Counted from the stretch's first letter, positions 38,683-48,312 are shown. The stretch is 64,000 bases of DNA from Paenibacillus sp. OVF10 (GCA_022836915.1 CP094668.1:2294001-2358000), one strand, 5' to 3'. Numbers and translations: made by a program. Notes: generated by a model not told the origin, from the letters alone.

Positions 38683-39624
38683 ATGATTAAGCCAGAACAA
38701 TGTGAACGTCTGACCAGAAAAGCCCGTAAAACACTTGAGGAGTATGGTTTGGGAGTTGCTGCAGATCTGCTGTTGTCTTCAAGCCGCTGGGGAATTCGCC
38801 TCGATGTATCCACACTGGACGAATATCGCAGAACAGGAAACTCACGTGTGGGTGGACATCCGGATTTGCCGAGTCGCATGGAATGGCCCGTAACACAAGA
38901 AGGAATTCCAATGACTTTCCTGGCCCAACTGAACCTGGTGGATTTGTCGCCGTATACGCCGAATGATGGGCGCGGGACATTGCCTGAACGTGGCATGTTA
39001 TACTTTTTCGTTGGCACGGATGAATCTGCTTGTCCCATTGAACATCGTGTGATTTTTGAGCCGAGTTCTCATAACCTGATAAGGCGAGAGCCTGAGGGAG
39101 ATACCGCGCTGGATGGAGCCCCGTTTGTTGCACATTCGGTGACTGTGCTGCCTAATCTTGAGTTTCCTACATATGCATATATTGACGTCAACGCGCTGAA
39201 TGAGCTCTCGCCGTCTCAGCTTGAGAGCGATGAGGCCGAAGCGGAAGTGAGTCTGTATGACCGATACCTTGAATTCGAGTCGAGCTGGAATCATCCGAGT
39301 ATGCTGAATTGGGGTGGTATGTTTGGATATCCTGACGGGCAGCATCCAGATGCCGAGCATCGTGCCTTATTACAGATCGCACTGGGAGAAGAGTATGATT
39401 ATAATGAGCAGGAGTGTGAGAAGAAGCTGACCAAGCATTACGGCGGTGATGAGGATCGGACATGGCAGGAACTATCCGATACGCTGCTGCTGTTAAAGAT
39501 AGATACACATGATGCTATTGGTTTCCAATGGTGGGATTGCGGGGAATTACAATTTTTCATTCGCAAGTCTGACTTGGAGGCTGGACGATTCGAGCATACG
39601 TATTGTTCGTTATACTCAAGTTGA
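38683..39624 (+). CDS. DUF1963 (YwqG-like) protein
   Basis: A 313-residue soluble protein of the DUF1963 family. It shows SRVGGHPDLPSRMEWP, MTFLAQLNLVDLSPY and MLYFFVG, then MFGYPDGQHPD and a C-terminal DAIGFQWWDCGELQFFIRK, the standard architecture. Its biochemical function is unknown; relatives often occur with polymorphic-toxin or stress genes. ATG 38683 follows GGGGAGG. The gene is bracketed by inverted copies C and D of the MITE-like repeat. Confidence 0.88.
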   Translation: MIKPEQCERLTRKARKTLEEYGLGVAADLLLSSSRWGIRLDVSTLDEYRRTGNSRVGGHPDLPSRMEWPVTQEGIPMTFLAQLNLVDLSPYTPNDGRGTLPERGMLYFFVGTDESACPIEHRVIFEPSSHNLIRREPEGDTALDGAPFVAHSVTVLPNLEFPTYAYIDVNALNELSPSQLESDEAEAEVSLYDRYLEFESSWNHPSMLNWGGMFGYPDGQHPDAEHRALLQIALGEEYDYNEQECEKKLTKHYGGDEDRTWQELSDTLLLLKIDTHDAIGFQWWDCGELQFFIRKSDLEAGRFEHTYCSLYSS

Positions 39625-39709
39625 GCAAAGATTTGAACTCATATAGGCAACAAAATGTCCTGAATCCCGTCTATAAGAAGGAGGAAGGACTTTTTTGTTC
39701 GTAGATGTT

Positions 39710-39899
39710 TATATAAATTGAACTAAAGAATATTTACACTGCACACTCCGATGACAGAACAACCTTCCGATCGCTGTTATCCCCAGATTTTTTGATTCCT
39801 TTTATAAAGGGGAAATCCGGGGATAAAGGCGAACGCGTTGCTTCTTCAGGTCCTTTCTGTCTTCTACGTTTTGTGTAAATGTTTTGTTCAATTTATATA
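39710..39899 (-). repeat. MITE-like interspersed repeat, copy D (short form, 190 bp)
   Basis: Terminal inverted repeats are a perfect 14 bp, TATATAAATTGAAC, with TTTACAC/GTGTAAA inside. The centre is TTATCCCCAGATTT pairing with AAATCCGGGGATAA. It lacks the 40-bp hairpin insert of copies A and C. It lies 85 bp after the DUF1963 gene. Confidence 0.88.
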
Positions 39900-39933
39900 G
39901 ATTTGGGGTATATATTAGGGAGGGATATCTTGG

Positions 39934-39962
39934 TTGATAACCGATCATATGTTCTGTATAAT
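39934..39962 (+). promoter_or_regulatory. Sigma-A promoter of the second DinB gene
   Basis: TTGATA (39934-39939) and TATAAT (39957-39962) separated by 17 bp, 24 bp before the proposed TTG start. Confidence 0.8.
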
Positions 39963-39985
39963 GGGATAAAAAGGAAGTGTATCTG

Positions 39986-40444
39986 TTGATTCAATCTGCG
40001 TTCAAACATATTGACGTGGCTGTAACATCGTTGATTGATATATGTGATCAGTTGTCGGAAGAAGATTTGGCTTTGACTCCAATTGAAGGTAAACGGCCTG
40101 TTGGAGAATTACTAGCCCATCTGTCTGTGATCTGCCGAGCGGATGTTTATATTTCCGAAGGTGCAACGGAAGAAGAGATGGCTCAATTCTATGCAGAGAA
40201 CCAGGTGCATTCGCTCGATGAGATCAAGCAGGCTTTAATTGATAACCAGATGTATCTATACCAACGGTACAGGCAGTTTAACACGGAAGAGTTATTACAT
40301 GTGACGGATTCGTACTGGGGAGCTTCCTATAGTCGGCTGGAGTGGTTACTTGAGATTATGGGGCATGTATATCATCACAGAGGACAATTGTATACGATGC
40401 TGACCCTGACGGGCAAAGAACCCGAATCAGTACTTTTTAAATAG
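39986..40444 (+). CDS. DinB-superfamily protein
   Basis: A 152-residue four-helix bundle beginning IQSAFKHIDVAVTSL. Candidate metal histidines lie in LLAHLSVI and in the C-terminal GHVYHHRGQLYTML, the typical DinB ending. I chose the TTG at 39986, ten bases after AAAGGA; the GTG at 39977 is only two bases from it. Function unknown beyond the family, possibly thiol-dependent detoxification. Confidence 0.82.
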   Translation: MIQSAFKHIDVAVTSLIDICDQLSEEDLALTPIEGKRPVGELLAHLSVICRADVYISEGATEEEMAQFYAENQVHSLDEIKQALIDNQMYLYQRYRQFNTEELLHVTDSYWGASYSRLEWLLEIMGHVYHHRGQLYTMLTLTGKEPESVLFK

Positions 40445-40550
40445 AAACAGATAGAATACATATAAGCATGTTATAGTAAACATCATGGGATAAAGTGGTA
40501 GTAGACCGACGATACTACACGTTATACGTGAAATAACGGAGGATTCTGGT

Positions 40551-41504
40551 ATGGAACGACATAATACATGGAATGCATCGATGAACAATACGTTGATTGA
40601 CAGGTTAAAACAGATTCCTGAACTTGATAAGGCTACACGGATTGAACCCGTTATGAAGGGTTATTCAGCGGATGCTAAATTCAAAATGTTTGTCCCTGAC
40701 CAAGGCCATGTGTTGGTGAGGGTATATGATGTTGCTGAGGAATGGATGAAGCAAAGGGAATATCAATGTTTGAAGAGCATGCAACAATTAGGTGTACTGT
40801 GTCCTTCAACGTTGGGCACAGGTAGATTGGATGAGAAGAACGAATATATGATTCTTAGCTACATTGAAGGCGAAGATGCTTCCGAGAGACTGCCTCAACT
40901 GAGTGAACAGCAACAGTGGGCGGTTGGCTTTGAAGCAGGAGCGCAGCTACAGCTGATTCACCAGTTGCCGATGGAGGAACAGACCGAATCATGGTACATA
41001 CGCAAGAGCACGAAGCATCAACGTTACGTGGAGCGCTATAAACAGTGCCCGATCGTGATGAAAGAGGATCAGCCTATTCTAACGTTCATTGCAGACCATC
41101 TCGGTTGGATGAAAAATCGTCCAGATGGATTTCAGCATGATGACTTCCACCCGAGCAATCTTGTCGTTAAGCAGGATAAGCTCGCAGGAGTGATTGATTT
41201 TAATCGTTATGATCAAGGGGATCCCATTCATGAATTTTTGAAGCTGGGTTTGTTTGCTTCGGAGATCAGTATTCCATATTCCATTGGTCAGATTCAGGGC
41301 TATTTCGATGGTAATGAACCGAATGAGTTATTCTGGAGATTGTATTCACTGTATACGGCTATGGCACTCGTGTCTTCTGTGGTGTGGATTCAGCAGGTGA
41401 AGCCGGAAGAGACACATGAGATGATGACCAAGATCGAACGTGTCCGTGAAGATCACGATGATTTTCGCAGTTTCGTCCCTCGGTGGTATACTTTGAACAG
41501 GTAA
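40551..41504 (+). CDS. APH-family phosphotransferase
   Basis: A 317-residue protein with the aminoglycoside-phosphotransferase/choline-kinase fold. It has YMILSYIEGEDASERL (hinge), the catalytic loop FQHDDFHPSNLVV and the metal site GVIDFNRYDQGDP. Family substrates include aminoglycosides, macrolides, homoserine and fructosamines; nothing here shows resistance. ATG follows GGAGG. The response regulator starts 29 bp after its stop. Confidence 0.88.
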   Translation: MERHNTWNASMNNTLIDRLKQIPELDKATRIEPVMKGYSADAKFKMFVPDQGHVLVRVYDVAEEWMKQREYQCLKSMQQLGVLCPSTLGTGRLDEKNEYMILSYIEGEDASERLPQLSEQQQWAVGFEAGAQLQLIHQLPMEEQTESWYIRKSTKHQRYVERYKQCPIVMKEDQPILTFIADHLGWMKNRPDGFQHDDFHPSNLVVKQDKLAGVIDFNRYDQGDPIHEFLKLGLFASEISIPYSIGQIQGYFDGNEPNELFWRLYSLYTAMALVSSVVWIQQVKPEETHEMMTKIERVREDHDDFRSFVPRWYTLNR

Positions 41505-41533
41505 AAAATTGGGGAAGGGAAAGGAATAATGCC

Positions 41534-42238
41534 GTGGCACAGCCAGCAACCATTCTGCTTGTGGATGATGAGCAGGAGATTATTAAACTGATGGAAATTT
41601 ATTTTGGCAACGAGGGTTATCGGATTCTCACCGCGAATGATGGGCTTGAAGCACTGGAACAATTGAAAAAAGAGTCGATCGATCTCATTATTCTAGATGT
41701 TATGATGCCAAATATGGACGGAATCGAAGCTTGTATGAAAATTCGGGAAGAGCAGAAAATGCCGATTATCATGCTGTCCGCCAAAAGTATGGATATGGAT
41801 AAAATCACAGGGCTAAGCATCGGTGCTGATGATTATGTGACCAAACCATTTAACCCGCTTGAACTTGTCGCACGGGCCAAATCCCAGCTGCGCAGGTATC
41901 ATACCTTCAATGAAGGTCGGGAGAACAAAGAGCACGAGTGGGTTATTGATGATCTAGTCATTAATACAGATACACATGAAGTTTGGGTTGATGAGCAGCC
42001 GGTTCGTCTGACTCCGCGTGAATTTGCTGTTCTTGAATTACTGGCTCGCCACCAAGGTTCAGTACTCAGTATGGAACAGATCTATCGTCAGGTCTGGAAG
42101 GAAGAATTCATGGAGTCGAATAATACCGTCATGGTACATATTCGCAAGATTCGTGAGAAGATTGAACTCGATAGCAAACATCCCAAGTTCATTCAGACCG
42201 TATGGGGTGTTGGTTACAAGATGATCAAACCGCAATAA
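41534..42238 (+). CDS. OmpR-family response regulator (VanR-like)
   Basis: A 234-residue regulator: receiver with LLVDDEQEI, phospho-acceptor IILDVMMPNMDG, MLSAKS and TKPFNPLEL, and a winged-helix domain with LTPREFAVLELLA, TVMVHIRKIREKIE and VWGVGYKM. GTG 41534 has AAAGGA eight bases upstream. It forms an operon-like array with the downstream kinase, the kinase-less sensor and the PBP, so cell-wall stress is the expected signal (inference). Confidence 0.92.
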   Translation: MAQPATILLVDDEQEIIKLMEIYFGNEGYRILTANDGLEALEQLKKESIDLIILDVMMPNMDGIEACMKIREEQKMPIIMLSAKSMDMDKITGLSIGADDYVTKPFNPLELVARAKSQLRRYHTFNEGRENKEHEWVIDDLVINTDTHEVWVDEQPVRLTPREFAVLELLARHQGSVLSMEQIYRQVWKEEFMESNNTVMVHIRKIREKIELDSKHPKFIQTVWGVGYKMIKPQ

Positions 42239-42293
42239 ACATGTACATCCACAGGATGTCATGTGACATGAACACATTCAGGGAGTTCCTACT

Positions 42294-43423
42294 ATGAATT
42301 CAAAGTTGATTAATACAGTCCGTTGGAAATTTATCTATGCATTTCTGCTGAGCGGCATATTAACTGCAGTTATTTTGTACGGGGGCAGCCAGGTGGGGCA
42401 GACCATCCTGGAAGCTCAGGCGTATCCGGATTATTCCATTCCGGCCCAAGGGATCAGGTGGTTGGTGAATAATATCGGTTCGGTGCCTTTGATGATTGTG
42501 GTGGGCGTGCTTGGTTTTGTGCTGTTTTTTTCCTGTTCTCTCGTAAGGTGATGCGGGTTCTGGATGAAATTACGGCGGGAATTCAGGAAGTTGCCAAAGG
42601 AGAGTTATCCCATCGCATCGAAGTGAAGACCTCGGATGAATTCGGAGTGGTTGCTGCAAGCATTAATCAGATGGCTGAACAATTGCAGTTATCGCTTCAG
42701 GAAGAGCGTAATGCAGTTGCTGCCAAAAACGATCTGATTACGGGGATATCACATGATCTGAGAACACCACTCACTTCTATTCTGGGATTTCTGGAGTACA
42801 TTGAGAAGGATCGCTACCAGGATGAGATTGAGATGCGCTATTATGTTAGCATCGCCTATGAGAAATCCCTGACTCTTCGTAAGCTGATTGATGACTTGTT
42901 CGAATATACGCGTGTGAGTGGCGGGAGTCTTCCGTTGTCTTTGCAAGCATTGAACCTGAATTCGTTTCTGATGCAGCTGGCTGAAGAGTTTACTCCCATG
43001 CTGGAGGATGCTGGCATGACCTACAAGATCATCGGCGGGCAAGAGCCACTATGGATACAAGCTGCTCCAGGAGAGCTTGTAAGAGCGTATGAGAATCTGT
43101 TCAGCAATGCCATTCGGTATGGTTCGCAAGGTAAACTAATGGAGATTGGGCTGGCCCTTGAAGGTGATGAGGCTGTAGTCCGCATCAGTAATTATGGTGA
43201 ACCGATTCCGGCGCAAGATCTGCCACATCTGTTTGATCGATTCTATCGTGTGGATAAATCGCGTTCCCGTGAAACGGGAGGTACGGGTCTAGGCCTGGCG
43301 ATTGCCAAATCGATGATTGAATTACATCGAGGAAGTATCGTTGCCTACAGTGAAAAGGGCAGAACGGATTTTGTTACCCGATTTCCTGTAACTGCTGCTC
43401 CGCCAAGTAATTACGAAGAGTAG
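42294..43423 (+). CDS. Sensor histidine kinase (probable base-call frameshift)
   Basis: A 376-residue kinase after correction: two membrane helices with a short outside loop, a HAMP domain (EVAKGELSHRIEVKTSDEFG), HisKA with GISHDLRTPLTSILGFLEY and HATPase with NLFSNAIRYG, RISNYGEPIP and GGTGLGLAIAKSM. The frame breaks in the T-run 42525-42531; an eighth T gives FVLFFFLFSRKVMRVLDEI. The architecture matches VanS-type sensors. The following gene is a degenerate copy of this one. Confidence 0.9.
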
Positions 43424-43429
43424 TAATAA

Positions 43430-43470
43430 TTAAGAATTTGGTAAGAAGTTAACTACTTCCTCATTAAGAA
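43430..43470 (+). promoter_or_regulatory. Candidate direct-repeat operator
   Basis: TTAAGAA (43430), GTAAGAA (43441) and TTAAGAA (43464) occur at intervals of 11 and 23 bp, about one and two helical turns, as in OmpR-family activator sites. They lie between the kinase and the kinase-less sensor gene. Autoregulation by the cognate regulator is inferred. Confidence 0.35.
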
Positions 43471-43523
43471 ATATTCGGTATGCTACCTCTATTACTTATT
43501 GTTGTATAGAGGAGGATACGAAT

Positions 43524-44264
43524 ATGAAGACCCGATTCAGTACTGTAAGACTAAGATACATATACATTGGAGGAGCAAGCGCGTTACTGAGCGCAGCGCT
43601 CCTTTTTGTCGTTTATCACGTGCTGCGATTTGCGCATCACCACGTCCTTCCTGATACAGCATGGATAACGCGTATGATGAACTGGGGAATCAACCATATT
43701 GGAACAAAGCCGTTCTTCATCTTCATTGGTGGAGCCGTGTTTGCGATCTTTTTCTGGATTCGATCCCAGAAGATTGCGGAAGATCTCAGTCAACTTGCGC
43801 GTGGAACAGCCGAACTTGCATTGGGCCACAATCCTGGAAGAATTGATGTTCTAAGTGGTGGTGAACTACGACAAATTGCTGCCAATCTGAATAGGATTGC
43901 TATTCTCCTGCATGAGGAAGGGCGGAGCAGATCAGAACCGAAACAGGAGAAAAGAGAGATACAGGGAGCTTCTATTAAGCATGAGCAACCCGGACTTCAG
44001 CAACATGTGGAAGAAGACAAGGAGAACGCTCAAACTACTTCTACACAGGTTGACTTGCCGATAAAACTTACTCTCTACGGTATTGAATCTTCTCTGGATG
44101 AGATCATCGAAGGGCGCTGTCAGGATGAGGTGGAAGTTCAGCATTGGGCCAAGTTGGCATATGAACAGACATTGCTGCTTCAACATGCTCTAGAGATTAC
44201 ACAACGGAATGGACAGGAACGCGGAGTTTCAATGGAACAGGTACACAAGGAGCCTGAATGTTGA
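43524..44264 (+). CDS. Kinase-less sensor paralogue of the preceding histidine kinase
   Basis: A 246-residue membrane protein: two helices, with MNWGINHIGTKPFFIFIGG mirroring the kinase's WLVNNIGSVPLMIVVG, and a HAMP-like stretch. After a Gln/Glu-rich linker, the segment RCQDEVEVQHWAKLAYEQT aligns with RYQDEIEMRYYVSIAYEKS from the kinase HisKA region. The phospho-histidine motif is absent and there is no ATPase domain. The ORF is open, with GAGGAGG at its start, and overlaps the PBP gene by seven bases, so it appears maintained. It may modulate the kinase or monitor the PBP. Confidence 0.7.
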   Translation: MKTRFSTVRLRYIYIGGASALLSAALLFVVYHVLRFAHHHVLPDTAWITRMMNWGINHIGTKPFFIFIGGAVFAIFFWIRSQKIAEDLSQLARGTAELALGHNPGRIDVLSGGELRQIAANLNRIAILLHEEGRSRSEPKQEKREIQGASIKHEQPGLQQHVEEDKENAQTTSTQVDLPIKLTLYGIESSLDEIIEGRCQDEVEVQHWAKLAYEQTLLLQHALEITQRNGQERGVSMEQVHKEPEC

Positions 44265-46125
44265 AGCACAGGGGCAAGCGACGGATGTATCACGTATTTG
44301 ATGGAGCAGTGGTTGTCGTTTTGATCTTGGCCTTTTTCTATCTCTATCTGATTACTTATGGCGAAGGATTGCTTCGCAATCGTCCTGAGGCCATGCAGGT
44401 GGCCTCCTCAACCATTATTACGAATGCAGAGGGGACCGAAATTTCGAGGTTGCATACGCAGACCAAAGGGTATTCCGAATATGCTGATCTGAACGCCATG
44501 CCGGATTTATTAAAGATGGCTTTTTTGGCTACAGAAGATCGACGTTTCTACAACCATGATGGACTGGATTTCATCGGACTCGGCAGGGCCATTGTGCAAG
44601 ACATTATACATATGAATCTGAGTCAGGGAGGAAGCTCCATTACACAGCAACTGGCAAGAAATCTGTATTTGAATGGGGATAAAACGTTGAGTCGAAAGGT
44701 GAATGAGATATCGATTGCGATGGCCCTGGAGAAGAGGTATAGCAAGGATGAACTTCTGGAGATGTATCTGAATCAGATCTACATGGGACGCCAGCAGTAT
44801 GGTGTAAAGGCGGCAGCCTGGCGGTATTTCGGAATTAAGGATATGCACCAGTTGGAACTATGGCAGATTGCTACATTGGCCGGAATGCCCAAAGGTCCAT
44901 CCATATACAATCCAGTAGATCATCCTGAACTTTCCAAACAAAGACGTGCCGTTATCCTTGGACTAATGCATGAACAGGGACTAATTACACGAAAGCAGAT
45001 GCTCAAAGCCCGTGACGTCGATTTCACGCCGCCTGAAACCGTATTGAATGCAACAACTTCACCGGGCTTGAGCAAGCCCGCATATGTGTCTGCCGTGGAT
45101 GCTGTGATTCAGGAGGCTTCTCGGCTCACAGGTAAAAGTGAAGCGGAGATTCAATCGGCAGGTTGGGTTATTCAAACCGGGCTAGACCAGCAGGCACAAC
45201 TGGCGATGGAAGAAACATTTGCAGACACTACCCGATTCCCCGATGATCGCCAAGACGAGCTAGTCCAGGCAAGTATGGTTATTATCGATCAGCACAACGG
45301 TGAAGTGAAAGCGATGATGGGTGGACGTAATCCCTTAAAAGGGGGCATCAACCGGGCGATTATGGATGCAAGGCAGCCAGGCTCTTCTTTTAAACCGATT
45401 ATTGCATATGGCCCTGCGTTGGAGTCGGGGAAGTTCAAGCCAGAGAGCATACTACCGGATAAACGCATGCAATATGGCAGCTATCAACCTTCCAATCTCG
45501 GTGGGCGTTACAGTGGTTCAATATCCATGTCCCAAGCCCTGCAAAAGTCCATTAATGCACCAGCCGTATGGCTGCTTCATGAGACAGGGCTAAACGATGC
45601 ACATCAATTTGCGGCACGACTCGGCATTGAACTGAGGAAAGAAGATCTAAACCTCTCGATTGCCTTGGGAGGTGTACATCAGGGGTGTCACCAATGAAGA
45701 TGGCTCAGGCCTATACCGTGTTTGCGAATAATGGCAAGTTGAATACAGCCCATCTGATACGCCAGATTACAGATTCCCGTGGACGAACAATATATGCTCA
45801 TACGTCGGAAAACAAGCAGGTAATCTCCTCTAGCACGGCGAATGCCATGACCAGAATGCTGCAAAATGTAGTCAGTCAGGGGACCGGAAGCCGGGCACAG
45901 TTAGGGCAGCACAAGGTAGCGGGTAAAACGGGAACAACACAGGCTGCAATACAAGGTGTGGGAAGAGAGGCCAATCGGGATCTGTGGTTTGTGGGCTATA
46001 CGAGTAATTGGACTGCGGCGGTTTGGATGGGATTTGATCATACAGATACAGAACATTATATGAGGTCAGGAAGTGGTGTTGCAGCGGAGTTGTTTGCAAC
46101 GGTAATGAAACGCGCGATGCGATAA
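44258..46125 (+). CDS. Class A penicillin-binding protein (probable base-call frameshift)
   Basis: Bifunctional peptidoglycan synthase, 622 residues after correction. N-terminal membrane anchor, GT51 transglycosylase (AFLATEDRRFYNHDGLD, GGSSITQQLARNLYL, EKRYSKDELLEMYLNQIYMG) and transpeptidase with PGSSFKP (active serine), KSINAPAVW and KVAGKTGTTQ. As sequenced it stops at 45697; one extra G in the run 45682-45685 gives GGVHQGVSPMKMAQAY. The start ATG is five bases after AAGGAG and overlaps the kinase-less sensor gene. Confidence 0.92.
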
Positions 46126-46237
46126 ACGTCTAAGGGAGGAGATCATAGGCCAGATGCTCCGTTTATCCTCTTAAATACACAGAATCTAGATTTTAATGTA
46201 TAATATGTTTTTTTATCTAGTGTAAAAGGAGGATGGA

Positions 46238-46789
46238 ATGAACTATAAATACAGTAACTCGGATACAGATACGGATATGAACTCGCTGCAACCCAAAACC
46301 GGGATCAGACCGGAACGGCCTGGTATCTCCGGATTGGGCGGATGGCTTATTTTAATCCAGATCAGTCTTTGGCTTGCGCTGGTGTTTCTCATCTCGGATG
46401 TATCGCAGGTGAATGTTATCATGGACCCTGCCAGATGGGAAGTAGGCCGTGGTGTCGATCCTCAGATTTACAGGGAGACGATCCGTCCACTCCTGTGGTT
46501 TGGTTTCATAAGCAGTACCATTCTATTGATGATCGTTATCGTGAATCTCATTCTTTTATATAAACGGAAGAGACAGTTTCCGCGTATGATGATGGTGATG
46601 TACCTGATGAATGTGATCATAAGCATCGTGACGTGGATTCTGATTGCGCGCAATGAAATCCCAAGAGAACAGCATGTGCTTGATGCAACTCCGGCTTTTC
46701 AGTTGATCGTACGATCCATTCTGACGTGCTGTATCTTTATCCCGTATTTCCTAAAATCGGTCCGTGTGAAGAATACGTTCGTGAAGTAA
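46238..46789 (+). CDS. DUF2569-family membrane protein
   Basis: A 183-residue protein with four predicted helices and the DUF2569 opening GISGLGGWLILIQISL, preceded by an Asp/Thr/Ser-rich cytoplasmic N-terminus. A conserved loop precedes the second helix. The family has no known function. AAAGGAGG precedes the ATG. It may be read through from the PBP gene but has TGTATAAT upstream, a possible own promoter. Confidence 0.82.
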   Translation: MNYKYSNSDTDTDMNSLQPKTGIRPERPGISGLGGWLILIQISLWLALVFLISDVSQVNVIMDPARWEVGRGVDPQIYRETIRPLLWFGFISSTILLMIVIVNLILLYKRKRQFPRMMMVMYLMNVIISIVTWILIARNEIPREQHVLDATPAFQLIVRSILTCCIFIPYFLKSVRVKNTFVK

Positions 46790-46839
46790 ATAGACTTCTT
46801 TGATTGTCTCACTGCACTATAGTGCTCTATAGGATAGTG

Positions 46840-46899
46840 GCACGTAAGGCCCGTTGTTATACAAGATTTTATCCTGTATGCCAACGGGCCTTACGTGTG
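46840..46899. terminator. Long bidirectional hairpin between convergent genes
   Basis: GCACGTAAGGCCCGTTG pairs with CAACGGGCCTTACGTGTG over about 17 bp with an inner ATACA/TGTAT stem. It separates the DUF2569 gene and the ThrE genes. No T-run. Confidence 0.65.
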
Positions 46900-46919
46900 C
46901 TGATATATGAAAAGAATAA

Positions 46920-47378
46920 TCATTTCGATGATGATTTTGCCCGAAGTGAGGCGGGAATTCGGCGTATCATCTGGTTTAATACCTCGGATAACACAAGGCC
47001 TACGGCAATGGCGCCGGATAACATGAGTGCCTTGGCGGCCATCTCCATAGCGGCACTGTAGTCATTTTGCACAAAACTTCGCATCGCATTATACGCCAGT
47101 CCACCAGGAACGAGAGGGATGATGCCTGCGACGCTAAAGATGATGACGGGTGCGCGAAACATGCGAGAGAATACCTGGCTGATGACACCTACGGCTATGG
47201 TCGCTGCAAGTGTAGCAGGAACCGCATCCGCTGCATATTCAAGCACGATATAGATAATCCAGCCAATCATGCCGACAAATCCACCGTGGAGCAGCATGCG
47301 CCTTGGTGCATTGAAGATGATCCCAAACGCGGCTGAAGCGACAAAACTGGTTAAGGCTTGTTCAATAAAATGGAGCAT
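46920..47378 (-). CDS. Threonine/serine exporter, small subunit (ThrE_2/YjjB-like)
   Basis: A 152-residue membrane protein with four to five helices and the family blocks FGIIFNAPRRMLLHGGFVGM and GIIPLVPGGLAYNAMRS. It is the C-terminal half of fused ThrE exporters, encoded separately as in the YjjP/YjjB pair. The second ATG (47378) is nine bases from GGAGGA and is preferred to the one at 47387. It follows the YjjP-like gene by 18 bp in one operon. Confidence 0.9.
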   Translation of the reverse strand: MLHFIEQALTSFVASAAFGIIFNAPRRMLLHGGFVGMIGWIIYIVLEYAADAVPATLAATIAVGVISQVFSRMFRAPVIIFSVAGIIPLVPGGLAYNAMRSFVQNDYSAAMEMAAKALMLSGAIAVGLVLSEVLNQMIRRIPASLRAKSSSK

Positions 47379-47396
47379 ATCCTGCATTCCTCCGTC

Positions 47397-48209
47397 TTAC
47401 ATAAAAAGTGAAAATACAACTGCAATACCGGTACCTATGGCAAAGGCAGTCAGAAATGCCTCGGCTCCCTTGGATAATCCGGATACGAGATGTCCGGCCA
47501 TCAGGTCGCGTACAGCATTGGTAATCAGCAGCCCCGGAACCAGCGGCATAACCGAACCAATAATTATTTTGTCCCGTTCATGACCCACTCCCATATAGAT
47601 CAGGAGAAAAGCAAGTAAGCCAATAACAAAGGATGCCGTAAGCTCGGCAAAGAATTTAACCCGCACCAACCGGTGAAAGGCAATAACGGCTGCATAACCT
47701 ATGCCCCCACAGATCAGCGCCGGAAGAAAGTCGCTCCAACCTCCGCCAAACATAATGGTAAAACAACCACTGGATAACGCCGCGGCCGTAAGCTGCACAG
47801 CCGTTGAATAGGAGGAGGGCTTGCCTTCGATCTGTACCAACAGATCATGGGCTTCCTGAGCGGATAGATCACCTTGTCCGATGCGGCGGGAGACCGCATT
47901 CACCTCGGACACCTTGTCCAAATCCGTCGTACGCTCGGAGATACGAATCAGCTTGGCAGGTTCGGTTGCATCAACAGAGAAAAAGATGCCTGTCGGAACA
48001 ACGTAACTGTGCGAATGGGGTAAACCCAGCGCAGCCGCCATACGTTTCATCGTATCTTCCACACGGTAGGTTTCACCACCGCTTTGCAGCATGATTTTGC
48101 CTGCGAGCAGACAGATTGCAATCACGCGGGATTGTTCAGTAGGGTTGCTGCCAATCATACCCGTCTCGGCTTGTGATACGGGTGATGAATCATGATGTAT
48201 GTATTCCAA
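47397..48209 (-). CDS. Threonine/serine exporter, large subunit (ThrE/YjjP-like)
   Basis: About 270 residues. The N-terminal soluble part has ICLLAGKIMLQSGGETYRVE and VPTGIFFSVD; five helices follow, with GSVMPLVPGLLITNAVRDL. It should form an amino-acid or dicarboxylate exporter with the small subunit. The start is uncertain. TTG 48209 has GGAG ten bases upstream; ATG 48230 and 48257 lack a ribosome binding site; and ATG 48158 is closer to the conserved domain. Confidence 0.87.
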   Translation of the reverse strand: MEYIHHDSSPVSQAETGMIGSNPTEQSRVIAICLLAGKIMLQSGGETYRVEDTMKRMAAALGLPHSHSYVVPTGIFFSVDATEPAKLIRISERTTDLDKVSEVNAVSRRIGQGDLSAQEAHDLLVQIEGKPSSYSTAVQLTAAALSSGCFTIMFGGGWSDFLPALICGGIGYAAVIAFHRLVRVKFFAELTASFVIGLLAFLLIYMGVGHERDKIIIGSVMPLVPGLLITNAVRDLMAGHLVSGLSKGAEAFLTAFAIGTGIAVVFSLFM

Positions 48210-48255
48210 CCGGATCAAGCTCCGTTTCATATGAGATATGGGGTGGTGCGACACC

Positions 48256-48282
48256 ATTGTATCATATTTCACACGCTCGCAA
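48256..48282 (-). promoter_or_regulatory. Probable promoter of the ThrE operon
   Basis: On the minus strand TTGCGA and TACAAT are 15 bp apart, and the -10 is extended by TGA (TGATACAAT). Transcription would start at about 48249. Confidence 0.5.
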
Positions 48283-48312
48283 GGAATCATACCGCACCAT
48301 CGCCGAGACCAT

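Noticed and set aside
38354..39899. Composite transposon carrying DUF1963
   Set aside because: No transposase, no clear target-site duplication outside the TA-rich ends, and the two copies are of different size classes. Kept only as a speculative mobility finding.
40551..41504. Aminoglycoside resistance gene
   Set aside because: The APH fold is clear, but the family covers many metabolic kinases and nothing in the sequence points to an antibiotic substrate.
41534..46125. A vancomycin-resistance cluster
   Set aside because: The regulator and kinase are VanR/VanS-like, but there are no D-Ala-D-Lac ligase, VanH or VanX genes; the partner is a class A PBP.
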